This document shows, in pieces, positions 51,858 to 61,552 of a DNA stretch of 64,000 nt. How positions within the stretch are numbered: position 1 is the first letter of the stretch; the number at the start of each line of letters is the position of its first letter. The stretch is from NCBI GenBank assembly GCA_946894095.1, contig OX335657.1, positions 12,214,001 to 12,278,000 of the forward strand. Reading direction: 5' to 3'. Under the pieces are notes generated by a model. It was not told where the DNA came from. It saw only the letters and a program-made list of their open reading frames with translations, and did no database searches. Source of the stretch: Incurvaria masculella. Its lineage: Eukaryota > Arthropoda > Insecta > Lepidoptera > Incurvariidae. The position numbers were made by a program, and so were the translations under genes.

Positions 51858-52440
51858 AGATTGTATGTAAAAATAACGTAATGAAGATTTTTTAATAGTC
51901 ATAATAAAATAAATCGCCACAAAACTTAAACCCATAAGTGAAGTATCTCAAAGTTACTATTCTTTAATTCACATGAATTTAGGGTAAATATTCTAGAGTA
52001 TATTTCCATTCTTTAAACATTTCAATGTATATGTTTTCTATAAATATATACGCAACGTTGCTGAGTCTATACAAAAGTACATGTCCACATCGTCACTCAC
52101 ATATTAAGGAAGTTTAGTAAGCTTTGGCGTCACTCTCTTTTCTTTATTTACGTATCTCTTTTATTATATCGTAACAAAGTTGCAATGTATCCAAACCGAA
52201 GCGGAATTTTAAATTAACAGCTCTTAAGTCGTAGGTATAGTTTAAATAATACCTGAAAAGCTCTGTAAAAATATTTATGTATTAGTTATAGAAAACATAT
52301 ACATTTATATGTTTAAAGGATGGAAATAACCATGAATATTTAACCTAAAGTCCTGTGAATAAAAGAATAGTAACTTTGTGGCGATTTATTTTATTACGAC
52401 TATTAAAATTCTTCATTACATTAGGTTTACATTCAATCAA
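51858..52440. mobile_element. Hairpin element inside the composite
   Basis: Left arm (about 51858-52062) with GTAATGAAGATTTTTTAATA, AATAAAATAAATCGCCACAA and TATATGTTTTCTATAA is the reverse complement of the right arm (about 52250-52440): ACAAAGTTACTATTC-type and TTGTGGCGATTTATTTTATT, TCTTCATTAC. A ~190-bp AT-rich loop. MITE-like; no coding signal. Confidence 0.8.
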
Positions 52441-52689
52441 ATTTGAATTATGTAATGAGGAGCTTCGTCGCCGAATGTAAAGCCTCTAATCTCGTAGGAA
52501 TGGGCTGACAGGGGTTGAAGAAACGACCTTAAAGCGGTGCACACTCCAGTGGCAACAAGAAAACATTTTAAAACCTGTGTACGATTTAGTCCTTCTGATG
52601 AGATGATCTTACAGCAAAAAAAAACGACATAATATTAAACCTTTAAATGCTACCACCTACAAAAAAATAAGAGTACAATGGTTTGAGAA

Positions 52690-53415
52690 CAGTCAGTCAA
52701 TCCGTCAGCGTGTTTACGACCACTGCGGGACATACGCCTCTCCAATCCTTCTCCAGTCCTACCGGCCCTCAGCGGTACGGACCCACTGCTTTCCCCGACG
52801 CACTTGATGCCGTCTTTCCACCTGGTGGGTGGTTTTCCCACACTCCGTTTGCCTGTCCACGGCCGCCCGTGTAGGACACGGTTACTCTAACGGTCGTCAT
52901 CTCGTCGGCTGACGTGACCAGCCCACTCATAACTGGGAGGACGCACTGGTCATATGTTCGGGTCTTTAAATTTTGCGAAAGGTCAGACCTCAGAGCGAAT
53001 TTAAGCTTTCCGAAGGCAGCCCAACCCAGTTGAATCCGTCGCTTAACCTCCAAAGACAGTCTTTGTATACCAAGCCGCAGGATTTGACCGAGATAACAAT
53101 TTGTCCTCCCGTCATACCCTCAGTCGCCATGACCTTGATTTTATCCCGGTTCATCTTCAGACCTACCTATCTTTCTACTACTTATCTTTATAAAGGTCTT
53201 CCAGCATTGTTTGAAGCTGAACTCGGGAATTTGACAGAAGAACAATGTGATCGGCGAAGCGAAGATGACTGAGGAAAATATTAATTAACGTTGATACCCA
53301 TGTTGTCCCATTCAAGCGTCTTGAACACATATTCCGATGCGCTTGTGAACAGCTTGGGTGAGATCACATCCCCCTGCCTAACGCCTTTAGCAAGAGGGAT
53401 GGGTTGGGTATTTTA
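52690..53415 (-). pseudogene. RTE-type ORF2 remnant, left (inverted) copy
   Basis: The minus strand reads QPIPLAKGVRQGDVISPKLF, then SASEYVFKTLEWDNM, LRFADHIVL (FADD box altered to FADH), LKMNRDK, then RRIQLGWAAFGKLKFALRSD, KTRTYDQCVLPVM and, after an internal deletion, GLVTSADEMTTV, with GKPPTRWKDGIK at the C-terminus. These are RTE (HmRTE-like) ORF2 motifs. The FADH change, frameshifts and a ~160-bp deletion after LPVM make it inactive. It is the mirror image of 54372-55275. Confidence 0.85.
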
Positions 53416-54371
53416 ATGAAGCCTCACAGTCATCGTCGCGGACCGATACAGATTTCGGAGTACCTCGATGTAGCGGTGGTCGATTCTACACCTCAGGAGG
53501 GAGTTTTCGACAGCCCATTTTTCAGCTAGCTGGATCACATTTTTATTTCTCGTCGAATATCCGTGTTTAAAATTATTATATGATTCCGGATAATTTCTCA
53601 CATAAAAAATAGTTCTTTGTACGTACACATCATACATAGTATGCAATTTTAGGTTTTTAAACAAAGGCGTGCAAACAAGTGCGTCCCATTTAGAGTGTGT
53701 AATTATCCGAATTGCTTTCTTTTGTAGTCTAAATACTGAAACCGCTTCCAGTGAAGAACCCCAGAACTCAATGCCATAGGTCATGACAGAGTATAAATAA
53801 CCGAAGTATCTTTACACTCTTCAGGGTATCCAAGTCACAGCATTTAGACAGGGTTCTGAGGAAATAACAAGCTTTTGTTAATTTATCACAAACATGTTGA
53901 ATGTGTTTGTCCCATCGTAACTTTTGATCCAACGTGAAGCCTAAGAATATAGTAGATGTTGCAAACGTTATGACTTCACCGTTATATTCGATAAACATCT
54001 CATCATTCACTTCATGTTTAATATTTTTCATCTTAAAATGTACACAGTGTGTTTTAGCACTATTTAACATTAACCCATTTGCTGCGAACCATTTACCCAA
54101 CTCCTCAATTATTTTTGTTGTTTTTGTAAGGGGTGTTTCAATACTTTTATCAGTAACAATTACATTTGCGTCGTCAGCGTAAATTACTATGGTTTTCGCG
54201 AGAAGTACTAGCATAGCGTCTTTTGCAATGTCATTAATAAAAATAATAAACAGCAATGGTGCCATGATTGAGCCTTGAGGTACTCCGTAATCGGTTTCAA
54301 ATAATCGTGATACAGAGTTATCGATAATTCCATTTGGTCTGTTTTTATATCTTATATTTACGTTACTTTCT
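53413..54371 (-). pseudogene. Jockey/CR1-like RT remnant with intact YADD
   Basis: The minus strand reads VNIRYKNRPNGIIDNSVSRL, YGVPQGSIMAPLLFIIFIND, IVIYADDANVIV, GLMLNSAKTHCVHF, FLGFTLDQKLRWDKHIQHVC, LTKACYFLRTLSKCCDLDTL, then after a frameshift near 53790 SVMTYGIEFWGSS, FRLQKKAIRII and LFKNLKLHTMYDVYVQR. RT palm motifs are preserved over about 290 codons. The N-terminal endonuclease and first RT blocks are missing. It lies exactly between the two inverted RTE pieces. Confidence 0.88.
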
Positions 54372-55275
54372 CACCCACATTTTCTAACCCAAGCTCTTCA
54401 CAAACGCATCGGACTATGTGTTCAAGACGCTTGAATGGGAAAACATGTGTATCAACGTTAGTGAATATTTTCCTCAATCATCTTCGCTACGCCGATCACA
54501 TTGTTCTTCTGTAAAATTCCCGAGTTCAGCTTTAAACCATGCTGGAAGACCTTTATAAAGCATCGATAAAGGTAGGTCTGAAGATGAACCGGGATAAAAC
54601 CATGGTCATGGCGACTGAGGGTATGACGGGAGGACAAATCGTTATCGACGTAGAAGTGATCGAACAGGTTGAAGAGTGCGTATATCTCGGTCAAATCCTG
54701 CGGCTTCGTATACAAGGACTGTCTTTGGAGGTTGAGCGACGGATTCAACTGGGTTGGGCTGCCTTCGGAAAGCTTAAATTCGCTGTAAGGTCTGACCTTC
54801 CGTAGAAATTTAAAGACCCGAACATATGACCAGTGCGTCCTCCCGGTTATGACATGACGTACGGGTGTGAAACGTGAACTCTGACGGTCGCCGTTGTCCA
54901 AAGGTTAAAAGTTGCCCAGCGAGCAATGGAGCGAGCCATGCTGGGAATATCGCTACGGGATATGGTACGTAAAGAGGCAATCCGCCGACGTACCAAAGTA
55001 GTCGATATTGGACACCGCGTGGCTAAGCTCAAATAGCAGTGGGCTGGTCACGTCAGCCGAAGAGACGACAACCGTTGGAGTTACCGTGTCCTACACTGGC
55101 GGCCGTGAACAGGCAAACGGAGTGTGGGAAGACCACTCGCCAGGTGGGAAGATGAGACAAGTGCGCCGGCGGAAAGCCGTGGTTCCGTACCGCTGAGGGC
55201 CGGGAGGACTGGAGAAGGATTGGAGAGGCGTATGTCCAGCAGTGGATGCAAACACGCTGACTGACTGACCGACAT
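54372..55275 (+). pseudogene. RTE-type ORF2 remnant, right copy
   Basis: The plus strand reads LFTNASDYVFKTLEWENM, MLEDLYKASIKVGLKMNRDK, ECVYLGQILRL, VERRIQLGWAAFGKLKFAVR, then RLKVAQRAMERAMLGISLRD, RRRTKVVDIGHRVAKLK, a TAG stop (55034-55036) where Trp is expected, QWAGHVSRRDDNRWSYRVL and HWRP. It ends WRRIGEAYVQQWMQTR-like sequence before CTGACTGACTGACC. It keeps the segment that the left copy has lost, so the two are separate decayed copies and not a fresh inverted duplication. Confidence 0.87.
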
Positions 55276-56150
55276 TGCGAAAATTGTACCCATGTTCTCG
55301 AAGCACAGGGTCCATTTCGGTGAAGATATGGTCTTTGTCACACAACCGCTGTGCTCTGAGTCTCAATGCTCTTGCGACCGATTCCAAATGCACCCACACA
55401 AATGCACCAAAATGAGCATGATGCGAAGTAGCTTGTAGACAACGATTTGTGTGTGTCGGCTTGCGGTACACTGTGTGGCTTAGGATTCCATCCAATTGTC
55501 GAGCAACAAGTACTTCCAAGAACGCCAAAGTGCCTACCTTCTCACAATCTATTGTATATTTTAAATTTGTGTGAACCTAATTAAGATGAGAGATGAAAGC
55601 GTCGAGTGATTGGCGACCATGTGACCAGATTGAAATCACGTCATCCACGTACCGTACCCAAAACATTGACTTAAGAGGTGAAGTTTGCAATGTGCGTTGT
55701 TCCAGCGGTTCCATGAAAAGGTTTGCCACCACTGGTGTCACTGGTGATCCCATTGCTACACCTTCTCGCTGGATGTATTATTGTCCTTGCCACAGAAAGT
55801 ATGTCGTAGTGAGACAATATGGCAGGAGCTTGACGCACTCAGTGTCGATGTCGTTGCTGATGACTAAGTTTCTGATGATGTCGAGGGACTCTTGGACTGG
55901 TACGTGTGTATACAGCGACTCGACGTCAAAGCTCACTAATAGATCCATGCATGCCAACTTCACTGTAGACAACAATTCCACAAAATGGGCCGAATCTTTA
56001 ACGTAGGACGACGTCTTGCCAGACAGGGGTTGAAATATTGAGGCGACATGTTTAGCGAGGAGGTAGGTAGGAGCATTTATCTGGCTGACTATTGGTCTAA
56101 GGGGGTTCCCGTCTTTGTGAATTTTAGGAAGACCGTAGAAGCGCTATCAC
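55276..56150 (-). pseudogene. Penelope-like reverse transcriptase remnant
   Basis: The minus strand reads GLPKIHKDGNPLRPIVSQIN, FQPLSGKTSSYVKDSAHFVE, LLVSFDVESLYTHVPVQESL, a TAA stop (55778-55780) in place of Tyr, REGVAMGSPVTPVVANLFME, MFWVRYVDDVISIWSHGRQS, a TAG stop (55577-55579), then LAFLEVLVARQLDGILSHTV and YRKPTHTNRCLQATSHHAHF. SFDVxSLYTxVP, EGVAMGSP, YVDD and YRKPTHT are hallmark motifs of Penelope-like elements. The catalytic YVDD is intact, but the stops and the missing GIY-YIG end make it dead. Confidence 0.92.
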
Positions 56151-56154
56151 CGCA

Positions 56155-56345
56155 TTTCCGCTACCACCTCGACCCACACCTATGACTTACGACCACGGCG
56201 AGCCTAGTTGTCAGTCGTCTGCTGCGTATGAACGTGGCGGACAACCTCCTTGACAACGGGCTGAACGATCAGCTCGATACGTCGGCGAATGTCTCCTCCC
56301 GCCGCGTGAAAAGCCATATTAATTTTCAAATATATTTAACGACCA
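56155..56345 (-). repeat. Palindromic repeat R, copy 2
   Basis: GACCACGGCGAGCCTAGTTG, TCAGTCGTCTGCTGC, TGTCTCCTCCCGCCGCGTGA and AAAGCCAT match 38440-38605, and in reverse complement 38316-38372. It sits immediately 5' (minus strand) of the Penelope-like RT, which suggests R may be part of that element's non-coding leader or pLTR. Confidence 0.65.
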
Positions 56346-56399
56346 CGGTAACCCCAAAAGTATCACAAGTAAGGTTATTTCTTTAGTTATAGCTGAAGA

Positions 56400-57365
56400 T
56401 AGATCATTTGCTGTATTTAATACATCACAATTCACATTACGTATTTGGGTCCCCAGTGCATTAAACTCGTTTTACTGTCATTTAAAAGTAGGTTATTGGC
56501 TTCACACCATAATTTAAGTGAGTTCATAGCTTGTATAAAGGACTCCCGTAGTTCTGATATACGTTTTTTTGAAATTGATGATTTGTCATCCGCAAATAAA
56601 ATCATATCATTATCTGTTGCGATGCAGCTTGAAATATCATTTATAACAACATATAAAACCACGGTCTTAGAACTGAACCCTGCGGTATACCCATAGTGAT
56701 TGATTCTACATCAGACTTAGTACCGTTTACTTCACAATTTTGTTGTCTATTTAATATATATAATTTACAAATACCTCATTTATTTTCCCTAACACCATAA
56801 GTGTTCTAGTTTTCCTGGAAGTATTTTGTGATCTACACAGTCAAAAGCTTTTGATACATCACAGAAAATGCCGTAGGTGCTCATAGATTTAACTAGAGAA
56901 GTTAAAATAGATATTAACATCAAGGCAATGGCATCTCCTGTTGACCTACACTTACGAAATCCGAATTGATTATAATTAATAACACTGTGAATGTAAGGAC
57001 ACAGGCCGATAATTTTCAACATCATTATGAGATCCCTTTTTAAGCAATGGTATTACCCTAGTAATTTTTAATAAGTCTGGAAATGTGCCATCTTAAATAC
57101 AATTCTAAGAGGTTCTATAATACTGCCCCATATGGACTTTAACAGATTAGTAGATATGTTCCATAAACCTTGCGGTCCTTTGGACTTAAGGTCTCTGTTA
57201 CTTTTTGAATCTCAGAACAGCTAACAGATTCAAAAGTGACAGACTTCTTATTGCGTGGTAAAAATATTTTGAGTTGCTCTAATGCGAGATTTACAATTTA
57301 TTGGATGTATTTAGTTGTATCTTGCGCGACAGAAGAAAAATATTTGTTGAAATGAATTTTTTTGC
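56400..57365 (-). pseudogene. Jockey/CR1-like RT remnant, second
   Basis: The minus strand reads TRVIPLLKKGS, NYNQFGFRKCRSTGDAIALM, GIFCDVSKAFDCVDHKIL, then VVLYVVINDISSC-like sequence, DMILFADD and SLKLWCEANNLLLNDSKTSL. The order QFGFR..RST.DA, F.D.SKAFD..DH, FADD, N...LN..KT is that of non-LTR RTs. Frameshifts separate the pieces. It overlaps in domain content with the RT at 53413, so it is from a different element. It abuts the right inverted arm. Confidence 0.85.
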
Positions 57366-57371
57366 AACCAT

Positions 57372-57969
57372 TGCACCCAAACTATCAATATATCACAAAT
57401 CTTTTATTTTGTTTTTTTTTTACCTATCCAAGGTGAGTTAAGATCAATAAAAACATCACCGGTTTGTAGATATACATATCACAAAACTGTTATATTATAT
57501 TAATTTAATAATTTATTCATATAAGAACTGGGCGCATCCGACGTTCAACATGGCCGCGTAGGAAACGTGCCAGGCTGAGGGCAGCCAACCTAATTTTTTT
57601 ATGAAGTATGTTCATAGGACTATCGAATGGTGGTATTGTCATCTTGTTACTCGATGACGTATTTTTTTTTATTTTTCGACATTTTAAAACCGGCCAACCT
57701 CAGAACGTGCCAGGGTAGGACGAGCCAACCTACTTTTTTTTAGCTTTTCTTGATGACCTTTACCAATTGTGCTAGGTCTCATGTTGTTACTCGATGACGT
57801 TAAATTCTACCAAAAAAGTGATTTAATATTACCTACTGCACAAAACGTTCCAGGTTTGGGTCAGGCAACCTAGTATTTTTAGGAAGCCTATTCTAATCCG
57901 CACAACCACAAATGGGTCCCATGTTGTTACTCGATGACGTAGGGTTGACTACGGTCCGCTCTCGTACTA
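57372..57969 (-). repeat. Right inverted arm: three 140-bp units
   Basis: GATGACGT (complement of ACGTCATC) ends at 57660, 57800 and 57940, the same 140-bp spacing as the left arm. The arms stay alignable past the tandem units into AT-rich sequence (GATGTTTTTATTGATC and its complement). Confidence 0.9.
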
Positions 57970-58119
57970 TCTCCCCGCAGTCGCAGCTGCCTGCCTCCGG
58001 GTGAGAGACAGCCCGTCTTTTTCACTCTCGCGCACAGCGAACGGGCGATACGCGCACACGAGACGTGCCGCTTGCGAAACGCATACGCTGCATGTGCGAC
58101 AAAATGGTAAACATGGCAC

Positions 58120-58455
58120 CACATAATAGGGAATAGGCTGGAAGTGTCTCTGCAATCGCTTCAACCTATCAGAAGCGTGTAAGTCATGCGAATTCCCTCA
58201 CTTATTTTCTTACATTTTGCGCCGGTTCAGTCCCTTGTTGTGCGATAAATGGTAAACGGCTGGATGGGAATAGGCTAGAAGTGTCTCTCCTATGGCTTCA
58301 CCATCGCGTTTTGGTGGGAAACCAGCGTAAAGTGGGAAAGAAATGTGAATGAACTTGATCAATTCTGCACCTATCAGAAGCGTTTGTCATGTGAAGCGTC
58401 TGGTGCAGAATTGATCGAATTCCCTCACTTATTTTCTCACATATTGAGTAGGAAT
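58120..58455 (+). repeat. Interleaved direct repeats with hairpin
   Basis: GGGAATAGGCTGGAAGTGTC (58125) recurs at 58267 as GGGAATAGGCTAGAAGTGTC. CCTATCAGAAGCGTGTAAGTCATG (58167) recurs at 58371. GCGAATTCCCTCACTTATTTTC (58188) recurs at 58419. TTGATCAATTCTGCACC and GGTGCAGAATTGATCGAA (58356-58416) form a hairpin. Non-coding. Confidence 0.75.
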
Positions 58456-58556
58456 TGGCATTTGCAAGCACGACGTATGTGGGTTAAAGTCAAATGTGTG
58501 GTGTTTATGATGATGCCGTTTGTACAAATGCATTAATAAAATAATTATATAACGGC

Positions 58557-58625
58557 AACCAGCGCGGTGGCAGCGCAGCACACGCAAGAAAAGAGAGGAC
58601 ATTTCTACCATGTTCCCAATTCTTT
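58557..58625 (-). repeat. Dispersed repeat N, copy 2
   Basis: AGCGCGGTGGCAGCGCAGCA, CACGCAAGAAAAGAGAGGAC and ATTTCTACCATGTTCCCAAT are the reverse complement of 50063-50128. Confidence 0.75.
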
Positions 58626-60640
58626 GTATAGCACGGACGTAATGTACCATCGACGCATAAGTCCAGTAGCGTCCTACGGGTTTGTTTTGCACATGTGGCG
58701 TGCCCCTTTCCCCGCCGACCGGTCTTCGGGTGGTGCGATCCCCTCCTCCCGCTTCAAGTCCGCGCGATGCGAACTCTTCAAGCAATCGCTCTACGAAGTG
58801 CTACTGGACTTTTGAATGCGACCGTACACCAGATAGCCAGCCAGCTCGAAGAATCGTTTGGCAAATGACACGACTCATTTGGGATGACCTTTCATGTTTG
58901 CACAAAATAATCGGGTAGTCAGACTTATAACCCAAATGTCATTACAAGCATTACAAACATTTGGGTTACAAGCGGTAATTAAAAAAGAAATACAGTAGAG
59001 CGAAAATGAATAACGAATGCCCTCACGTGTCTGAACCATTTGTTACCAATTAGAAATTAGTTAAAACATTCTTCTTACTTAGACACTGCTAGCATTAGTT
59101 CGCACTAATTGTCTCAGCACGAGAGACGAGTCATTGTAATGCGTAGAGACAGGCAGGACACATGGTATAGAAGATGCGATGCGGAGCCGAGTTGAGCCGA
59201 CGACGCGACGCACGCGCCTGGCGGTGCGTGGGCGCAGCCGCCAGCCGGCGCGGCACCGCCCATTGTTTGCGTCACACGACCGGCGCCGGCGCAGCTGCGC
59301 TAGCGTCGCTCGCTACAGGTACCGGCAAATTACTTTTCGGTTTACCTGTGGCTCCATAGAAAGGTCCTTTGCCTTTCCATCTATACTACACTGACAGCTG
59401 TCATTAGTCTTTAGGAACTGTCAGTCCTGTGACAAACCGAATAGTACTTCCGGAAGGGAGTGGTGTGTCTGTGATAACGGGAGTCCATTTTGTAAGCCTT
59501 CACGAGAAGCGGTCTTGTGTTAGTGTGCTGGTCGACATAAGTGCCAAATGTATCAAATCTCAAATCGACGATGCACCTGTGTAGGCTTGAGTATGTGTGT
59601 GCCGTGAAATTTCATTTCATTTATTTATTTATTTAACTTCTGGTAGACAAACTACACTCATAATATATGATTCATAATCATAAGTTATGATTTTTTTTCG
59701 TCCACATTAGATATAATACAATAATGATTTCATACCTAATTGCTACTGCCAAAACTTACAAATTTTGTAGAACGGTCTAAGGCAAAGAACTAAGAACTAC
59801 GAGTTAACAACCACCCACAGTGTGAAAAGTCTTAAATTATAATTTACTTTAATGTTTAATAATGAATGGCGGCGACGGCGCCGCAGGGAGAAGCCAGCCA
59901 ACACCTAGGAGCGTCGAGAGTAGTAAGAAGCCCTATTCCTTTAGATCTGGATCCGAGCTAGGGGTAGGGTTTACTTCCCACGCATCGTCATCATCTTGGG
60001 GCGCCTGCATCGACCGATGAGTTACCGCCCTGCCTCTCTGCACAGTTCAATCACACCACGCACCCCCGATTCGACTCCGGCGCAAAAGTCAAGCGCATGT
60101 GGGGTTCTAGTTGGCTGCCGTCTGAACCTCGTGCTCGCTACTTACTTAAATGGTACTGGTATCATGTACTTTCGTCCCATAATGTGTCTACTAGGTGCTG
60201 ACAGATAGGTAGACACTGGGTGATAATAGCGAGACATGAAATGTTTCTGCATATCCGGCATTCAAAATGTGTGAGTTTATTAATATGCAGATTATTAATT
60301 CAATGTGCTCGGAGATGAGCTCACACGAAAGAACTACCATAGGTGCAATTGATTATTAGCTATAAAAGCCATATTTTATTTTTATATAAATGAAACTCTA
60401 CTGACATTGCCCCTGAGCGTACGATTTTTGTACTGGGCGACCGCTTTGCTCGCCCTACCGCTTAATTCCTGTCCGTTTTTCCGTCTGCTCTAGGGACATA
60501 CTTAATAGTACGACGGTAAATCAGTTGTGCTGAAATCAATGGAGCCTTCTGGCACCTAGTCCCTTGGAATCCGGCAATAGGCAGCCGTACCAAGATCATG
60601 CGAGGCCACAGTTCACTACCAAGCGTGTAGCTTAAACTTA
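58626..60640. other. Unassigned stretch with GC-rich block
   Basis: No gene recognised. 59170-59335 is CG-rich (GCGGTGCGTGGGCGCAGCCG, CGGCGCCGGCGCAGCTGCGC). 59617-59640 carries ATTTATTTATTTATTTAAC, a possible retrotransposon tail. Other frames lack domains. Confidence 0.4.
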
Positions 60641-60644
60641 TTAA

Positions 60645-60895
60645 TATCTAATATCAGGTAACAAATATCTGTGTCTGCATGCTTTTGTTTTTTTTTAAAA
60701 TCCAAACCGAATGAAATGAATGCAAAAAGAAAATCTTCATACGAATTTTATTTTCTCTGTGGTTTGACCCAGAATACATTTAGCGAAAAAACAAAGGCAT
60801 GCAGACACAGCTATTTGTAGCCTAATATTAGATACCAAATATCAAGTAAGTTGGAACAGTGGTTTTCAAATCATTAGTAAACTACGTTTGTATGG
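60645..60895 (+). repeat. Foldback repeat Q, copy 3, inverted centre
   Basis: ACAAATATCTGTGTCTGCATG and GGCATGCAGACACAGCTATT form the arms. The right flank (AGTTGGAACAGTGGTTTTCA, TTAGTAAACTACGTTTGTAT) matches copy 1, but the centre (GAAAATCTTCATACGAATTT, TCTCTGTGGTTTGACCC) is the reverse complement of copy 1's centre. Confidence 0.8.
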
Positions 60896-61172
60896 GAGGC
60901 GAAATTTTCAGGTGCTTACGGCACAGAATAACTAATAGTGCTACGCACAGAAGTTGCACTCCCCGACAGTAATTTTTCAATTTTCATCCTAAATGTCCTT
61001 ATTATAAAGTATTTATTACGTCGCTCATTGCCGGCGCGGCGGCGAGATGAAACGCGTCGTCGCTCACCCGCCCCATATCGCTGGAATGCGGCTTGCGCTA
61101 GGGTTATCACACACTGCCGCCGCCAAACAGTATTGTTTGGTATTGTCCGGGTTATTGTTGTTATTGGCCGGG
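60896..61172. other. Unassigned stretch
   Basis: Moderately CG-rich in 61020-61120, with no domain. GCCGCCGCCAAACAG and TATTGTTTGGTATTGTCCGG near 61115-61150 are not matched elsewhere. Confidence 0.35.
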
Positions 61173-61284
61173 TAGATAATATCACATTTGATAAAAAGGT
61201 GGTCGAAACGGTAATAAAACATTGTCCGTGTTTTCCATTCAGTTCAATATCGCCGTGCTCATGAAAGGAAGGTCCTGGTATGGC
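61173..61284 (+). mobile_element. SINE-1 fragment abutting Rep-B
   Basis: AAAAGGTGGTCGAAACGGTA, ACATTGTCCGTGTTTTCCAT, TCAGTTCAATATCGCCGTGC and AAGGAAGGTCCTGGTATGGC match the SINE-1 body in plus orientation, then stop exactly where Rep-B begins. Confidence 0.75.
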
Positions 61285-61552
61285 AAAAACCGGCTAAGTG
61301 CGAGTCGGCCTCGCACAAGAAGGGTTCCGTACCATCGTACAAGATCAAACAAAAAATCTTTTTTTTTGTATGCCCCCATTTAACTTTTATTATTTTTTTA
61401 TTTTACCTATTTGTTGTTCTAACGGCAAAATAAACACACACTCTGTGAAAATTTCAGCTGCCTACCTATTACGGTTCCTGAGATACGGACGAACAGCGGA
61501 GGCTTAGTAATAGGGTTCAGTTTTCACACTTTGGGTACGGAACCCTAAAAAC
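61285..61552 (+). mobile_element. Rep-B copy, microsatellite almost lost
   Basis: AAAAACCGGCTAAGTGCGAG, palindrome GTGCGAGTCGGCCTCGCAC, GGGTTCCGTACCATCGTAC, AACGGCAAAATAAACACAC, TCAGCTGCCTACCTATTACG, then GGACGAACAGCGGAGG and an end GGGTACGGAACCCTAAAAA. The GACG tract is reduced to about one unit. Confidence 0.9.

Larger units (their letters stand above)
51014..57969. mobile_element. ~7 kb composite bounded by ~590-bp inverted repeats
   Basis: The left arm (51014-51600) and right arm (about 57372-57969) are reverse complements, beginning TAGTACGAGAGCGGACCGT and ending CTCTCGTACTA. TA flanks GTACGAGAG on both sides, so a TA target duplication is possible. Each arm holds three tandem 140-bp units. 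The interior carries only retroelement debris: a hairpin element, two RTE pieces head to head, a Jockey/CR1-like RT, a Penelope-like RT and a further RT remnant. No transposase, integrase or polymerase B motif seen. It could be a large TIR transposon that collected insertions, or two copies of a tandem-unit repeat that lie in opposite orientation by chance or rearrangement. Confidence 0.7.

Noticed and set aside
55593..56006. 137-residue plus-strand frame
   Set aside because: It is antisense to the Penelope-like RT, whose motifs (SFDVESLYTHVP, EGVAMGSP, YVDD) are clear on the minus strand.
51014..57969. Polinton/Maverick-type giant element
   Set aside because: Inverted arms of this size would fit, but there is no family B polymerase, retroviral-type integrase, ATPase or capsid motif, and no matching 6-bp duplication outside the arms.
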